Positions 49,173-58,560 of a stretch of DNA of 61,073 bases are shown piece after piece; within the stretch, counting starts at the first letter, position 1, and the number at the start of each line of letters is the position of its first letter. Source of the DNA: Desulfovibrio sp. MES5 (GTDB lineage: Bacteria > Desulfobacterota > Desulfovibrionia > Desulfovibrionales > Desulfovibrionaceae); the NCBI RefSeq assembly GCF_002237645.1, contig NZ_MJUZ01000018.1, forward strand, positions 1-61,073. Direction: 5' to 3'. The notes under the pieces were generated by a model. That model did no database searches. It was not told where the DNA came from and saw only the letters and a program-made list of their open reading frames with translations. The translations under genes and the position numbers were made by a program.

Positions 49173-52100
49173 ATGTCTGAAATTGAATCCTCTGTCATTA
49201 TTCCTGTTTTCAATCAGTGGGAATTGACGCGCGCCTGCCTCAAGGCTCTGGCTGCCACCACGGCGGGCAAGGCCGTGGAAGTTATTGTGGTTGACAATGC
49301 TTCTTCAGATGCAACGCCTGAAGCGTGCCCTTTTTTGGGCGAACGGCTTTTTGGCAAGTTTTTTCGCTATCATCGCTGCCCTGAGAACCGTAATTTCGGG
49401 CCTGCCTCCAACCTCGGCGCACAACTGGCTGCAGGGGAATTTCTCATTTTTCTCAATAACGATACCGTTCCCCTTCCTGGTTGGTATCAGCCGCTCATCG
49501 ACGATTTTTCGCAATGGCCCGACCTTGCCGCCACTGGCCCACTTTTGCTGTATCCTGAATCTGAACCATTTGGCTTCACGGTACAGCATCTGGGGGTGTT
49601 TGTTTCTCCCCTCATGAAGGTTGGCCACCTTTACGAGGGCATCTCGGCGGAGTGCCCCCTGGCGAAAAAACGCCGCTTTTTTCAGATCATTACCGCTGCC
49701 TGCATGGTGATGCGCCGGGCGCTCTTTATGGAAACAGGCATGTTTGACGAAAACTACGTCAACGGATTCGAAGATGCGGATCTCTGTGCCCGGCTTATAG
49801 GCAAAGGCTACCGCCTGACTGTGAACCCGGAGGCCAGGGTCGTTCATCACACAAGCCAGACGTCGGGCAGGCACCAGCATGAGGACGAGAACTTCGAGTA
49901 TTTCGCATCACGCAGGCTGCCCTCGCTGGTTCCAGATTGGCACCTGCATTTAAAAAACGACGGCATGGCTTTGCGCTTGGGGGAGTGGCAGACGTTGCAG
50001 GGAACGCTGCCTCCAGAAGAATGCGGGCATCTGGACAAAATAGCCGCCAAGTCCTCGCGCGAGGAACTGACGGAGCTTCTCGCGCGCCATCCCTTTTGGG
50101 AGAATGGATGGCGTCTTCTGGCCGCAGACAATGAAAAAAAGCCCGGTCAGATGGATATGGAGCTCGCCAGGTTCAAGCTCTACCCCTCGGCAGACGGAGC
50201 CATGAACCTCTATAAAGCCGCGTGCGCGGCGCACGATCAAAAAGCCGTTACAAGCGCGCTTGGCCTTTTGACGTCATTTTGCAAGCCTTTTGAAGAATAC
50301 GTGTCCTCGGCAGAAACTGTGAGCAAGTGGTGCCCCAAGATGGGCCTTGATGAGCTGGCGGATCAATATGTGGCCTGGCTTGCCGGAGCAGAGCGGTTTA
50401 AGACACAAGTGTATCAACCCTTCCTCGAAGACTTCTGGAAGGTAGCCAGCCAGTTTATCCTCCATCCTCACGCAAACTGGGCCTACACCTTGTGGCGGCG
50501 CGTTGTGGACCTTCCCCGGCGCGAGGCGGAGTCTGCGCTAGCAGTCCCGAGTAGCGGCGACATAGGTTTTTCTGTGCTTATGCCGGTGTATAATCCCGAG
50601 GTGGAACATCTCGTCGCGGCGCTGGAATCCCTTATGGCGCAGGATTGCCCGCATTGGGAACTTTGCGCTGCAGACGATGCCTCCACCAATCCTGTCATCA
50701 AGGTTATTCTCGACCGCTATGCCAGGAAGGACTCAAGGATACGCGTCGTCTGGCGGGAGAAGAATGGCCACATCGCCGCCGCTACCAATACGGCGCTGGA
50801 AATGGCGCGTTACCCGTATGCGGTGTTGATGGATCAGGATGACCTGCTTACTCCCGATGCGCTGCGCGTGGTGGCAGAAACCATTGCAAAACACCCGGAC
50901 GGCCTGCTGTTTTACTCGGATGAAGACAAGATTCATGACGAAGGGTATGTCTTTTACCCCTATTTCAAGAACGGCAAGTGGGATTGGGAACTGCTGCACG
51001 GGCAGAACTATGTCAGCCACCTTGGCGTATACCGCACGGACCGGATGCGGCAGATCGGCGGCTTTCGCGAGGGATTTCGCGGATCGCAAGATTTTGACAT
51101 GCTGTTGCGCTACATTGCGGGGGCAGATGCCAGGGATCTTGTACATATCCCGCGAGTACTCTACCACTGGCGCGCGCATGCGGGCAGCACGGCTTTGGAT
51201 GTGGGGGTAAAGAGCGAGGCTGTGGACAGCGCGCGCAGAGCGGTTCAAGAGCGTCTGGACGCTTTTTCTCCTGGCGCCGAGTCGTGCATATTGCCCAATT
51301 CACAATTTTTGCGCGTGAAATTTCCACTGCCTGAAAAACGCCCCCTGGTGAGCCTGCTCTGTGATGTGGGAGATAATCTTTCTCTACTGAAAGAATGTTT
51401 GCCTGCTTTGACGGCAAAAACCGCATATACGAAATACGAAATACTCCTGCTGTGCAACGAGGCCGTGGGCGAAGGGCATATTGCAGCGGCACGACGGTTT
51501 GCCGCTCTTCATAAAAATGTCCGGCTGCTGCCCTATGCTGCGGAACTGTCACCGCCAGAACGGCTCATGGGGGGGGTAGAGCTGGCATGCGGCCAGGTTC
51601 TGGGTTTTCTTGCCGGGGGTATTGCTCCTCTGACTGAAGACTGGCTTGAAGAAATGGTCTCGTGCCTCTGGCGGGACGGTGTGGGGGCCGTGGGGGGCAA
51701 GGTGTTGCGCCGGAACGGAAACATGTTGCACGGCGGCTATCTCACGGATGCAAGCGGCAAGCTTGGCGCGGTGCTTCAGGGGCTTTCCTGCAATGAACCG
51801 GGTTGGTTCAACTGGGGTAAATTGGCCAGAACCGTGGACGCCCTGGATGATATGTGTCTTTTTACGCGCGTTGAAACGCTTACTGGCATGGGGGGCCTTG
51901 ATGCCTCACTGCAGCATGCTTCTTTGCCGGATTATTGCCTGCGACTTGGCGAAAAAGGGCAACGCACCGTATGGTGGCCCTTTGCGGAATTTACGCAGCT
52001 TGATGACAGAAAGGCGCGCACATGCAGTACCTGGCCTGGCGACAAGGCTTTTACAGCTCGCTGGGCCGACCGCCTTGCGCCCTTTAATGAAAATCTTATG

Positions 52101-53072
52101 GCTGCGGGAGCAGGCTGGTCGCTGTGCGTCAGTGCGCCGGATACGTCGGGAAATGCCTTGCCGTTGAAGCGGAATCACGGCCAGACCGGCCCGGAAGACT
52201 TTTGCGTTGAAGACTACCTTGCCCTTTATCCGGACGTTGGCGCCAGCGGCATGGACCCACTTGAGCATTATCTGGCGTTTGGTCGCGGGGAGGGCCGTAA
52301 GCCCTGCCGCTCAAACGTGGACTACAGCCGCCTTACGCCGGAACGGCTGGCCGCGTTCCATGCTGCTCCTGCCGGGAATGTTGTCGTATGCACCGCCATT
52401 GCGGGCGGGTATGAGCGGCTTTTGCCCCCAGCCTTTCTGAACGACGGTTGGCGCTACGTCTGTTATGCCGATACTCCCGTGGAATCTTATGGTATTTGGG
52501 AGGTGCGGCCCTTCCCGTTCGAGAATGCCGACCCCACGCGCAAAGCTCGATGGGTCAAGCTGCATTTGCCGGAACTTTTTCCTGAAGTCCAATGGGTGTT
52601 GTGGCTGGATGCCAATATCATTATCGCGGATGATCTTTCACCAATAATAGCTTCCTGCAGCGGACAGTTGCCGCTGTATACCGTGCCGCATCCTTTTCGA
52701 GATTGCCTGTACGATGAGGCTCTGGCCTGCATTGATGCCCGCAAGGACGATCCGGAAGTGATCCGCAGGCAAATTGCGGCGTACAGGGCAGAGGGCATAC
52801 CGCCGCACTACGGCTTGACTGAAACCGGCACAATACTGCTGAACCCCCGCCATCCGCAAACTCGGCCTTTCTTTTCTCTTTGGTGGTCAGAGCTTGAATC
52901 CCGCAGTAAACGTGACCAACTCAGTTTTTCTTACGCGCTGGCCAAACTGAATATCCCATTGGCGCATCTGCTCCCCAACGGCGGTACGCCGCGTTGGCAT
53001 CCTGCGTTTTATTTTTTGATGCATTCAGAAACAGAATGGGTGCCTGTGCCGGAATTTCTGCTATCAGCGTGA
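49173..53072 (+). CDS. Giant multi-domain glycosyltransferase
   Basis: A protein of 1299 residues with no signal peptide or membrane segment. A GT2 domain at about 6-260 has IIPVFNQWELTRACLKAL, VDNASSD and LNNDTVPLPGW. A second GT2 domain lies at about 463-700 (MPVYNPEVEHLVAALESL, DDAS, MDQDDLLTPDAL). A third, GT2-like unit at about 719-960 has lost the acidic motifs. A short YLALYPDVGASGMDPLEHYL module sits near 1015, and a DUF616-type glycosyltransferase domain covers about 1069-1290 (WVLWLDANIII). It probably builds several linkages of a surface glycan. GGAGG precedes the ATG. It heads a three-gene glycan cluster. Confidence 0.87.
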   Translation: MSEIESSVIIPVFNQWELTRACLKALAATTAGKAVEVIVVDNASSDATPEACPFLGERLFGKFFRYHRCPENRNFGPASNLGAQLAAGEFLIFLNNDTVPLPGWYQPLIDDFSQWPDLAATGPLLLYPESEPFGFTVQHLGVFVSPLMKVGHLYEGISAECPLAKKRRFFQIITAACMVMRRALFMETGMFDENYVNGFEDADLCARLIGKGYRLTVNPEARVVHHTSQTSGRHQHEDENFEYFASRRLPSLVPDWHLHLKNDGMALRLGEWQTLQGTLPPEECGHLDKIAAKSSREELTELLARHPFWENGWRLLAADNEKKPGQMDMELARFKLYPSADGAMNLYKAACAAHDQKAVTSALGLLTSFCKPFEEYVSSAETVSKWCPKMGLDELADQYVAWLAGAERFKTQVYQPFLEDFWKVASQFILHPHANWAYTLWRRVVDLPRREAESALAVPSSGDIGFSVLMPVYNPEVEHLVAALESLMAQDCPHWELCAADDASTNPVIKVILDRYARKDSRIRVVWREKNGHIAAATNTALEMARYPYAVLMDQDDLLTPDALRVVAETIAKHPDGLLFYSDEDKIHDEGYVFYPYFKNGKWDWELLHGQNYVSHLGVYRTDRMRQIGGFREGFRGSQDFDMLLRYIAGADARDLVHIPRVLYHWRAHAGSTALDVGVKSEAVDSARRAVQERLDAFSPGAESCILPNSQFLRVKFPLPEKRPLVSLLCDVGDNLSLLKECLPALTAKTAYTKYEILLLCNEAVGEGHIAAARRFAALHKNVRLLPYAAELSPPERLMGGVELACGQVLGFLAGGIAPLTEDWLEEMVSCLWRDGVGAVGGKVLRRNGNMLHGGYLTDASGKLGAVLQGLSCNEPGWFNWGKLARTVDALDDMCLFTRVETLTGMGGLDASLQHASLPDYCLRLGEKGQRTVWWPFAEFTQLDDRKARTCSTWPGDKAFTARWADRLAPFNENLMAAGAGWSLCVSAPDTSGNALPLKRNHGQTGPEDFCVEDYLALYPDVGASGMDPLEHYLAFGRGEGRKPCRSNVDYSRLTPERLAAFHAAPAGNVVVCTAIAGGYERLLPPAFLNDGWRYVCYADTPVESYGIWEVRPFPFENADPTRKARWVKLHLPELFPEVQWVLWLDANIIIADDLSPIIASCSGQLPLYTVPHPFRDCLYDEALACIDARKDDPEVIRRQIAAYRAEGIPPHYGLTETGTILLNPRHPQTRPFFSLWWSELESRSKRDQLSFSYALAKLNIPLAHLLPNGGTPRWHPAFYFLMHSETEWVPVPEFLLSA

Positions 53073-53121
53073 GGTGTTTTGCTGTAGGCAGCTTTGCGCT
53101 CAACATGGAGAAAAACATATT

Positions 53122-53727
53122 ATGAATCCAGAATATCCCCTAGATGCCATATTTAAAAAGCTGTTCAAAATCCGGGAAGATGTGTTTGAGTTGCTGCAAA
53201 AAAGAAGTTCGCCGCTGGATACTCTATGCTTTTTCCATTGGCTGATTAAAATGAATAATGTTCAGGATGCAATAGAAATTGGCACGTTCAGGGGGCTTTC
53301 AGCCTGCTTTATGGCAACTGCAATAAAAGGCACTCTGTTTACCATCAATATTTCAAAAGAAGAAGAAAGAGACGCGAAAGAACTGGCCAAGTACTTGGGC
53401 GTCAAAAACATAAGGTTCATTTTGGGGGACTCGCTCGAGGCGCTGGATATTCTTCTGCCTGGCGTGCCTGCCCTGGATTTTGTGTATATTGATGGAAACC
53501 ACAGTTATGAATATGCGGCGGGCGAATATTACAAGGTGGAGCCTTTTTTGAAGCAGCGTCCGGCTGCGGCGGCAGTTTTTGATGATGCCGATTATGTACA
53601 TCCCGATGGCAAGGAAGACGGAGGCGTGCCCCGTATTGTTTCCGAACTGGGCATCGGACATCTGCCTGGCAATCTTCGGTCATGCGCCATAAAGCCTTTC
53701 AATGCGTGGCGTACTGGCCTGATCTAG
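53122..53727 (+). CDS. SAM-dependent methyltransferase, class I
   Basis: A cytoplasmic protein of 201 residues of the Methyltransf_24 type. The SAM-binding glycine-rich region is AIEIGTFRGLSACFMATAI. FILGDSLEALDILLPG and LDFVYIDGNHSYEYAAGEY follow, the last being typical of this family. It has lower GC than the housekeeping genes nearby. It lies 49 bases after the giant glycosyltransferase, with GGAG before the ATG, and probably methylates a sugar or nucleotide-sugar of the same glycan. Confidence 0.82.
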   Translation: MNPEYPLDAIFKKLFKIREDVFELLQKRSSPLDTLCFFHWLIKMNNVQDAIEIGTFRGLSACFMATAIKGTLFTINISKEEERDAKELAKYLGVKNIRFILGDSLEALDILLPGVPALDFVYIDGNHSYEYAAGEYYKVEPFLKQRPAAAAVFDDADYVHPDGKEDGGVPRIVSELGIGHLPGNLRSCAIKPFNAWRTGLI

Positions 53728-53768
53728 GCAAACAGCGCTTCAGATACGGCAGTAATTCAGGGGCCATA

Positions 53769-55457
53769 ATGAAAATACTGATTATAGTTCATAACGATAC
53801 GGGAATCGGCAACATTGTAATGATGACGCCCGCCCTTGCAGCCCTGCAACAGGTGCAGCCTCAGGCGGAAATTTTCATTGCGGGCAATCGGGCTTGCCCG
53901 GAACTATTGTCGGGCATGGGGATCCATTATCTGGAAAACATCCCCGCCAGCATGGTTTTTGATCATACTTTCATAGCCAATGTGCCCTTTTCTTTGCTCA
54001 CGGCCTGGCTTGATCCCATCATGCAGGCCACCAAGGGCTATATGACGGCTATTCACTATGATGCCGTGGATATACAGCATGAATCTCTGATGCACATGAA
54101 AATCCCGGAAATTTTTGGCTTTCGGGGAACCCCTCCGGGGCCCTGGTGCAACGTGGAAGATGTCTCCGTGCCGTGGCCAGCCTCGCAGAAGGCCGTCGTG
54201 CTTGCAGATACTTCAAAGCAGGGAGCATGGCAAAGAAAGCGCTGGCCGTATTTTAAGGAGCTCGCCTGGGTGCTGGCAAAGAGGGGATATGCCATTGTTT
54301 TGGTTGGAGGCAGGGCCGAAGCGGAAATGTTTGATGCCTCCGGATGGCCTGCACATTTCAATTTGATGGGCCAGCTCCGTCTTCCGCAGTTGGCTGGCGT
54401 GATAAAAAAAGCGGCTTTTTTCGTGGGCAATGATTCAGGCCCGGCACACATCAGCGGCGCAGTTGGAACAAAAACATATGTGCTGTTTGGATCTACTTCG
54501 GTTGTAAAAAATCGTCCACTTGGCCCGTGCGTGCAGGTTATTTCTTCTCCCGCTCATTGCGCCCCATGTCAGTTCACCCCGCAATGGGAAGAGTGCTCCA
54601 AGGTGGTCTGCATGCAGGAGTTAACGCCGGAGATGGTGTTGAAGGCTATATTTGAAACTCCGGAATGCACGGTGTCCGCTCCTCCTCGCAGTGTTGTTTC
54701 TGACGCTGCAGCTTCTGAACAGGGTCTGACACGTAAAGACATGTTGAAAAAGTACTATGAAGGCTATGAAAAGCATTATCTGAAAACAAACAATAGCAGA
54801 AGAATAAAAGAAGATTCATTATATTATGACTCAATCTATGCCAGTTATCTTCCTGTAAATAAAAATGGGCTCGCATTGGATTGTGGTTCTGGCTCCGGCA
54901 TGTTTTTGTATTTTTTGCAGCGGCATGGTTTTGCTAAAGTATACGGGGTTGATCTTTCACCACGGCTGATTGCTCTGCAAAAATCGGCACTGGGCATCAC
55001 TTCGCTTTATGAAGACGCGCTCCAGCACCTGCGAAACAGTAGTGCAAGTTTTGAACTCATTGCCGCTCTTGATTTTCTGGAACACCTTACGAGAGAAGAG
55101 GCCTTTGAATTTTTGTCTCTCGCAGCACAAAAAATCACACCTTCAGGGCGGCTTTTTTTGCAGGTGCCCAATGTGGCAAATCCTTTTAACAATAGAATAC
55201 AGTTTGGCGATTTTTCACATATTGTTGCATATACAGAAAGAAGCTTGAGTTCACTCGCAAAAATCTGTGGATTTTCGCATGTTCATGTTGCTTCCAGTTT
55301 TGCGGATAATGAAGAGCCAGCCAGTTTTGAGCAACTGCGCGCCATGTACCGTGTTTTTGGGCAATGTGAACCTCCGGAAATCCTTTCACCCAATATTGTG
55401 GCCATTTGCGGGCACGAACCGATAGTACCTTTTTCGGCGAGGCCTACGGAAGAATAA
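53769..55457 (+). CDS. GT9 heptosyltransferase-like protein fused to a methyltransferase
   Basis: A protein of 562 residues. The N-terminal 310 residues are a GT9 (ADP-heptose:LPS type) transferase, with GIGNIVMMTPALAALQQ at the start, GAWQRKRWPYFKELAWVLAK, and FFVGNDSGPAHISGAVGT in the donor-binding half. A linker leads to a C-terminal class I methyltransferase (about 335-540: LALDCGSGSGMFLYFLQRHG, LIAALDFLEHLTREEA). The methyltransferase part is clearly richer in A and T. It likely adds and then modifies a sugar in the same glycan. The start at 53769 was chosen because the GT9 N-terminus MKILIIVHNDTG begins there. Confidence 0.85.
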   Translation: MKILIIVHNDTGIGNIVMMTPALAALQQVQPQAEIFIAGNRACPELLSGMGIHYLENIPASMVFDHTFIANVPFSLLTAWLDPIMQATKGYMTAIHYDAVDIQHESLMHMKIPEIFGFRGTPPGPWCNVEDVSVPWPASQKAVVLADTSKQGAWQRKRWPYFKELAWVLAKRGYAIVLVGGRAEAEMFDASGWPAHFNLMGQLRLPQLAGVIKKAAFFVGNDSGPAHISGAVGTKTYVLFGSTSVVKNRPLGPCVQVISSPAHCAPCQFTPQWEECSKVVCMQELTPEMVLKAIFETPECTVSAPPRSVVSDAAASEQGLTRKDMLKKYYEGYEKHYLKTNNSRRIKEDSLYYDSIYASYLPVNKNGLALDCGSGSGMFLYFLQRHGFAKVYGVDLSPRLIALQKSALGITSLYEDALQHLRNSSASFELIAALDFLEHLTREEAFEFLSLAAQKITPSGRLFLQVPNVANPFNNRIQFGDFSHIVAYTERSLSSLAKICGFSHVHVASSFADNEEPASFEQLRAMYRVFGQCEPPEILSPNIVAICGHEPIVPFSARPTEE

Positions 55458-56018
55458 CGAAACAGGCTGATCGCGGGCAAATCTGTTTTCTGTATTGGCG
55501 TGTACTGGGTATATTTGCCTATACGAATAGTGGTAATAACATCGGTATGCTCATAAGGTGGCACGCCAAAAAATGATAGTCTGCCAGTGTCTCTTTACCT
55601 GGCGTTGCCTGCGCTGCCACGGGCGAGCAGGTGCGTAGACATTCTCTTCCGCGGCATCTTGACAGTTGCTTATTAGGTTAAAGTTTTATCCTGATATTGC
55701 TTCGTCTGGCGATGGCGCGATATGTGCGAATAGCAGCCGCATGAGGGCATGTAGACGTGTTGAGGGACTGCATGCGCAGTTCCTTCAGAAAAAGCGGCAT
55801 GAAGCACTACTACTGTAGTGTATTCATTTCTATTGCATGCCCGAAATATTGTCTGCCATTTTATCTTTTTCTCGCGCTATTTCGGCAGTATGCGGGAGAT
55901 TATGAACTGTCCGCTCGGCTGCAGGAGCAGCAGGGGCATGCCCCTTGCCGTTTTTCACGCAAGAGGCTATTGCCCTGCGTGAAGTTTTCCGTTTTTACGT
56001 GGAGATAAGGAGACAGTA
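55458..56018. other. Intergenic region upstream of glmU
   Basis: No convincing gene is present. An 83-codon open frame at 55757-56008 lacks a ribosome site and any family look. AGGGGCATGCCCCT at 55932-55945 is an exact palindrome. The ribosome site of glmU (AAGGAGACAGTA) ends the region. Confidence 0.5.
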
Positions 56019-57374
56019 ATGCCAAAAAACGCGGCACTCATTCTGGCGGCAGGCAAGGGCACCCGCATGCATTCCGACAAGCCGAAGGTTTTGCAGACCA
56101 TGCTGGGCGAGCCCATGCTGGCCAGTGTGCTTGCAGCCTTGCGGCCCGTATTTGCCGAGGACGTCTGGATTGTGACAGGCCACAAGGCCGAAATGGTGCA
56201 AGCCGCCTTTCCGGACGCATCCTTTGTGCTTCAAAAACAGCAGCTCGGCACCGGGCATGCTCTTATACAGGCTCTGCCCGCGCTGGTCGCGGCGGGCTGC
56301 ACCCACCTGCTGGTGGTCAACGGCGATGCGCCCCTGCTCTCGGAATCGCTCGTGCGCCAGTTTCTGGCCGAAGCCGTGGGCGCTGACCTGGCCTTCGCCA
56401 CCATCGAACTGAACAACCCCGGGGCTTATGGCCGTGTGGTGCGGCAGGGCGACGAGGTGCGCGCCATTGTGGAGGCCAAGGACTATGATCCCGCGCTGTA
56501 CGGGCCGCCAACCAATGAAGTCAACGCGGGCATGTACTACTGCGCGCTGGACGCGGTGGAAAGCCTGCTGCCCCGTATCGGCAATGCCAACAAGAGCGGC
56601 GAATATTATATCACCGATCTGGTCGGTCTGGCTGTGGCGGAAAAATACAATGTCCTCGGCGTGCGCTGCGGACGTGATGACGGTCTCATGGGGGTGAACT
56701 CGCCCCAGGAACTGGAGCGGATGGAAGAAACCCTGCGCGAGCGCCGGGTGCGTGATCTGCTTGCCTCGGGCGTCATCATTCACGCGGCCTCCAGTGTGCG
56801 TGTGGGGCTTCTGGCCGAGGTGGAGCCCGGAGCGGAGCTTACCGGCCCTTGCGAAATTTACGGGCGTTCGCGCATCCTGCGCGGCGCTTCGGTGGCCTCG
56901 CACTGCGTGATCCGCGACAGCGTCGTCAGCAACGGGGCGCAGATACGCTCTTTTTCGCACCTTGAAGGCGCCCATGTGGGCGACGACGCCCTTGTGGGGC
57001 CCTATGCACGGCTGCGCCCGGGCGCTGTGCTTGAGTCCCAGTCGCATGTGGGCAATTTTGTCGAGCTGAAAAAGGCGCGCCTGGGGCGGGGGGCCAAAGC
57101 CAACCACCTGAGTTATCTTGGCGATGCGGATATCGGCGCGGGCAGCAATATCGGCGCGGGCACCATCACCTGCAATTATGACGGCAAAAACAAGCATGTC
57201 ACCAAGATAGGCCAGCGCGCCTTCATTGGCAGCAATACCGCCCTGGTGGCCCCGGTGAGCGTAGGCGACGATGCGCTTGTGGGGGCAGGGTCGGTCATCA
57301 CCGTGGACGTGCCTGCCGGTGAACTTGGCATTGCCAGGGCAAAGCAGAAAAATCTGCCACGCAGAAAAAGCTGA
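56019..57374 (+). CDS. glmU: Bifunctional UDP-N-acetylglucosamine pyrophosphorylase / glucosamine-1-phosphate acetyltransferase
   Basis: A protein of 451 residues. The N-terminal uridylyltransferase has LILAAGKGTRMHSDKPKVL at 8-26, QLGTGHALIQ and NGDAPLL. The C-terminal part is a left-handed beta-helix acetyltransferase with hexapeptide repeats (GPYARLRPGAVL, KAKNHLSYLGDA-like AKANHLSYLGDADIGAGSNI, TITCNYDGKNKHVTKIG). It makes UDP-GlcNAc for peptidoglycan and LPS. The length is normal and the start follows AAGGAG. Confidence 0.96.
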   Translation: MPKNAALILAAGKGTRMHSDKPKVLQTMLGEPMLASVLAALRPVFAEDVWIVTGHKAEMVQAAFPDASFVLQKQQLGTGHALIQALPALVAAGCTHLLVVNGDAPLLSESLVRQFLAEAVGADLAFATIELNNPGAYGRVVRQGDEVRAIVEAKDYDPALYGPPTNEVNAGMYYCALDAVESLLPRIGNANKSGEYYITDLVGLAVAEKYNVLGVRCGRDDGLMGVNSPQELERMEETLRERRVRDLLASGVIIHAASSVRVGLLAEVEPGAELTGPCEIYGRSRILRGASVASHCVIRDSVVSNGAQIRSFSHLEGAHVGDDALVGPYARLRPGAVLESQSHVGNFVELKKARLGRGAKANHLSYLGDADIGAGSNIGAGTITCNYDGKNKHVTKIGQRAFIGSNTALVAPVSVGDDALVGAGSVITVDVPAGELGIARAKQKNLPRRKS

Positions 57375-57510
57375 AGCGCATCCTGGGGCGTCTGCACGGG
57401 GCATGAGCCCTGGCTTGTGCTGTGTGCGGGCAGCGCAGGGCGAAGCGTGGGTTCTTCAGCGCCCGGATTTTTTATCCTGAGCCGCACCCGTTTGTAACGG
57501 AATTGCCGCA

Positions 57511-57575
57511 AACCCGCTGCCATGGCGCATAAAGAGGGGCTACGCCGCCAAGCCATGCGTGGCGCGGGTTTTTTT
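57511..57575 (+). terminator. Rho-independent terminator of glmU
   Basis: AACCCGC-T-GCCA pairs with TGGC-GCGGGTT around a 40-base inner part, followed by TTTTT. It lies 137 bases after the glmU stop and before the zapB-like gene. Confidence 0.65.
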
Positions 57576-57630
57576 CGAATTTAGCGCATCCATTCTTGCC
57601 AAGGCGCTGGTGCGATGCTATCTATGAACC

Positions 57631-57876
57631 ATGGAACTTCTGGGACAGCTTGAAACACAAGTTGCGGCTCTTTTAGCCAGGCTTGACCGCCTTAAGGCGG
57701 AGAATGCGCGCATCAGCGCTGAGTCTGCCGCTATGGGGGCGGAAAAGACCGCTCTGGAAGAAGAAAACCACAGGCTGCGCGAAGCTCTGGAGAATGAAGA
57801 ACAGCTGCGGGCTCAGGCGCTGGCGCGCATTGACGCCGTACTGCGCAACATTCAGGAGCACGACAGCGTAGAGTAG
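57631..57876 (+). CDS. ZapB-like coiled-coil cell division protein
   Basis: An 81-residue protein that is almost wholly coiled coil (LETQVAALLARLDRLKAENA, ALEEENHRLREALENEEQLR). Short coiled coils of this type just upstream of zapA are usually annotated as ZapB, which crosslinks FtsZ rings through ZapA. The match rests on length, coiled-coil pattern and position, as such sequences carry little specific signal. The gene starts 56 bases after a terminator and leads into zapA. Confidence 0.75.
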   Translation: MELLGQLETQVAALLARLDRLKAENARISAESAAMGAEKTALEEENHRLREALENEEQLRAQALARIDAVLRNIQEHDSVE

Positions 57877-57882
57877 GTTTTT

Positions 57883-58155
57883 GTGAATCAGGACGCTATC
57901 AACCTAACCGTTCTAGGCTTAAGCATCGCTTTTAAGCCTGGTGCAGATATGGACCGTGTTCATGAAGCTGTAAGGCTTGTTGAAGAACGGTTCGCTGACC
58001 AGAAGCTGAGGTTCCACGGAGGGCAGACCAAGGATATTCTGCTGACCTTTATGGCCCTTGGACTGGCGGATGATTTGTTGCAATCGCAGAAAGAGCAGGC
58101 GGACGCGCGTGAGCGCGTAGAGGCCATGCTTTCGAAGATAGAGGGGTCTGATTAG
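57883..58155 (+). CDS. zapA: Cell division protein ZapA
   Basis: A 90-residue protein of the ZapA family, starting at a GTG seven bases after the zapB-like stop. The N-terminal domain has INLTVLGLSIAFKPGADMDRV (normally ...GxxyxlkxxeDxeyv), followed by a long helix ending in a coiled coil (LLQSQKEQADARERVEAML). ZapA binds and bundles FtsZ. The neighbouring RNA gene at 58170 and rny downstream match the typical zapA-ssrS context. Confidence 0.85.
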   Translation: MNQDAINLTVLGLSIAFKPGADMDRVHEAVRLVEERFADQKLRFHGGQTKDILLTFMALGLADDLLQSQKEQADARERVEAMLSKIEGSD

Positions 58156-58169
58156 ACCTCTGGGCGTTT

Positions 58170-58344
58170 CCCTGGGGAGCGCGTGATTTATGCCTCGGTG
58201 CTAACCTGACAAGTATATAAAAGGGAATCGTCACTGTCCTCAGTGTGCAAGCCCGGCCACGACCGGGACGCCTGAAGGGGGCATACAGGTTCCCGACCTG
58301 GTTATCCAGGTTCTGTACCGCAAGCATGACACGGCTCTCTGGGG
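58170..58344 (+). ncRNA. ssrS: Probable 6S RNA
   Basis: The ends can pair over about 15 bp: CCCTGGGGAGC-G-CGTG at 58170-58185 with CACG-GCTCTCTGGGG at 58330-58344. Inside, GGGAA near 58223 can pair with TTCCC near 58289. Small hairpins CCCGG...CCGGG and CCTGG-TTAT-CCAGG follow. The long rod with a central unpaired part, the length of about 175 bases, and the position right after zapA all fit 6S RNA, which traps sigma-70 RNA polymerase. I could not compute a fold or compare with Rfam. Confidence 0.6.
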
Positions 58345-58560
58345 AAAAAGCCGCTTTCAGCAGTAGTTTGGAATTCCAGCTTCCGCTATGGGGCCGTCAC
58401 TTCTTCTTGCAACGCCATCCTTATTGCCGCGTTTGCGGCGTCCAGCCAAGGATACAGCAGCCCTTTGGGCTCAATTGCTACGGCGGCCAGTATTGGCTGC
58501 CGGTGTTCGCCGGGCTGGTTCTAGGACTGGTCCCGTATTGATAAAAGAGAGGCTGGATTC
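58345..58560. other. Spacer between the candidate 6S RNA and rny
   Basis: There is no gene and no clear hairpin here. The ribosome site of rny (GAGAGG) lies at its end. The rny promoter may lie here, or rny may be read through from the RNA gene. Confidence 0.4.

Noticed and set aside
48637..49180. Overlapping open frames before the giant glycosyltransferase
   Set aside because: Their codon use and translation look random, and they overlap each other in different frames without start signals.
55757..56008. 83-codon ORF upstream of glmU
   Set aside because: No ribosome site, unlikely composition with scattered Cys, and it ends next to the glmU ribosome site; more likely non-coding.
58170..58344. 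SRP RNA as an alternative for the structured RNA
   Set aside because: The conserved SRP loop (GGAAGCAGCC-like) is absent, and the overall rod with a central open region and zapA context fits 6S RNA better.
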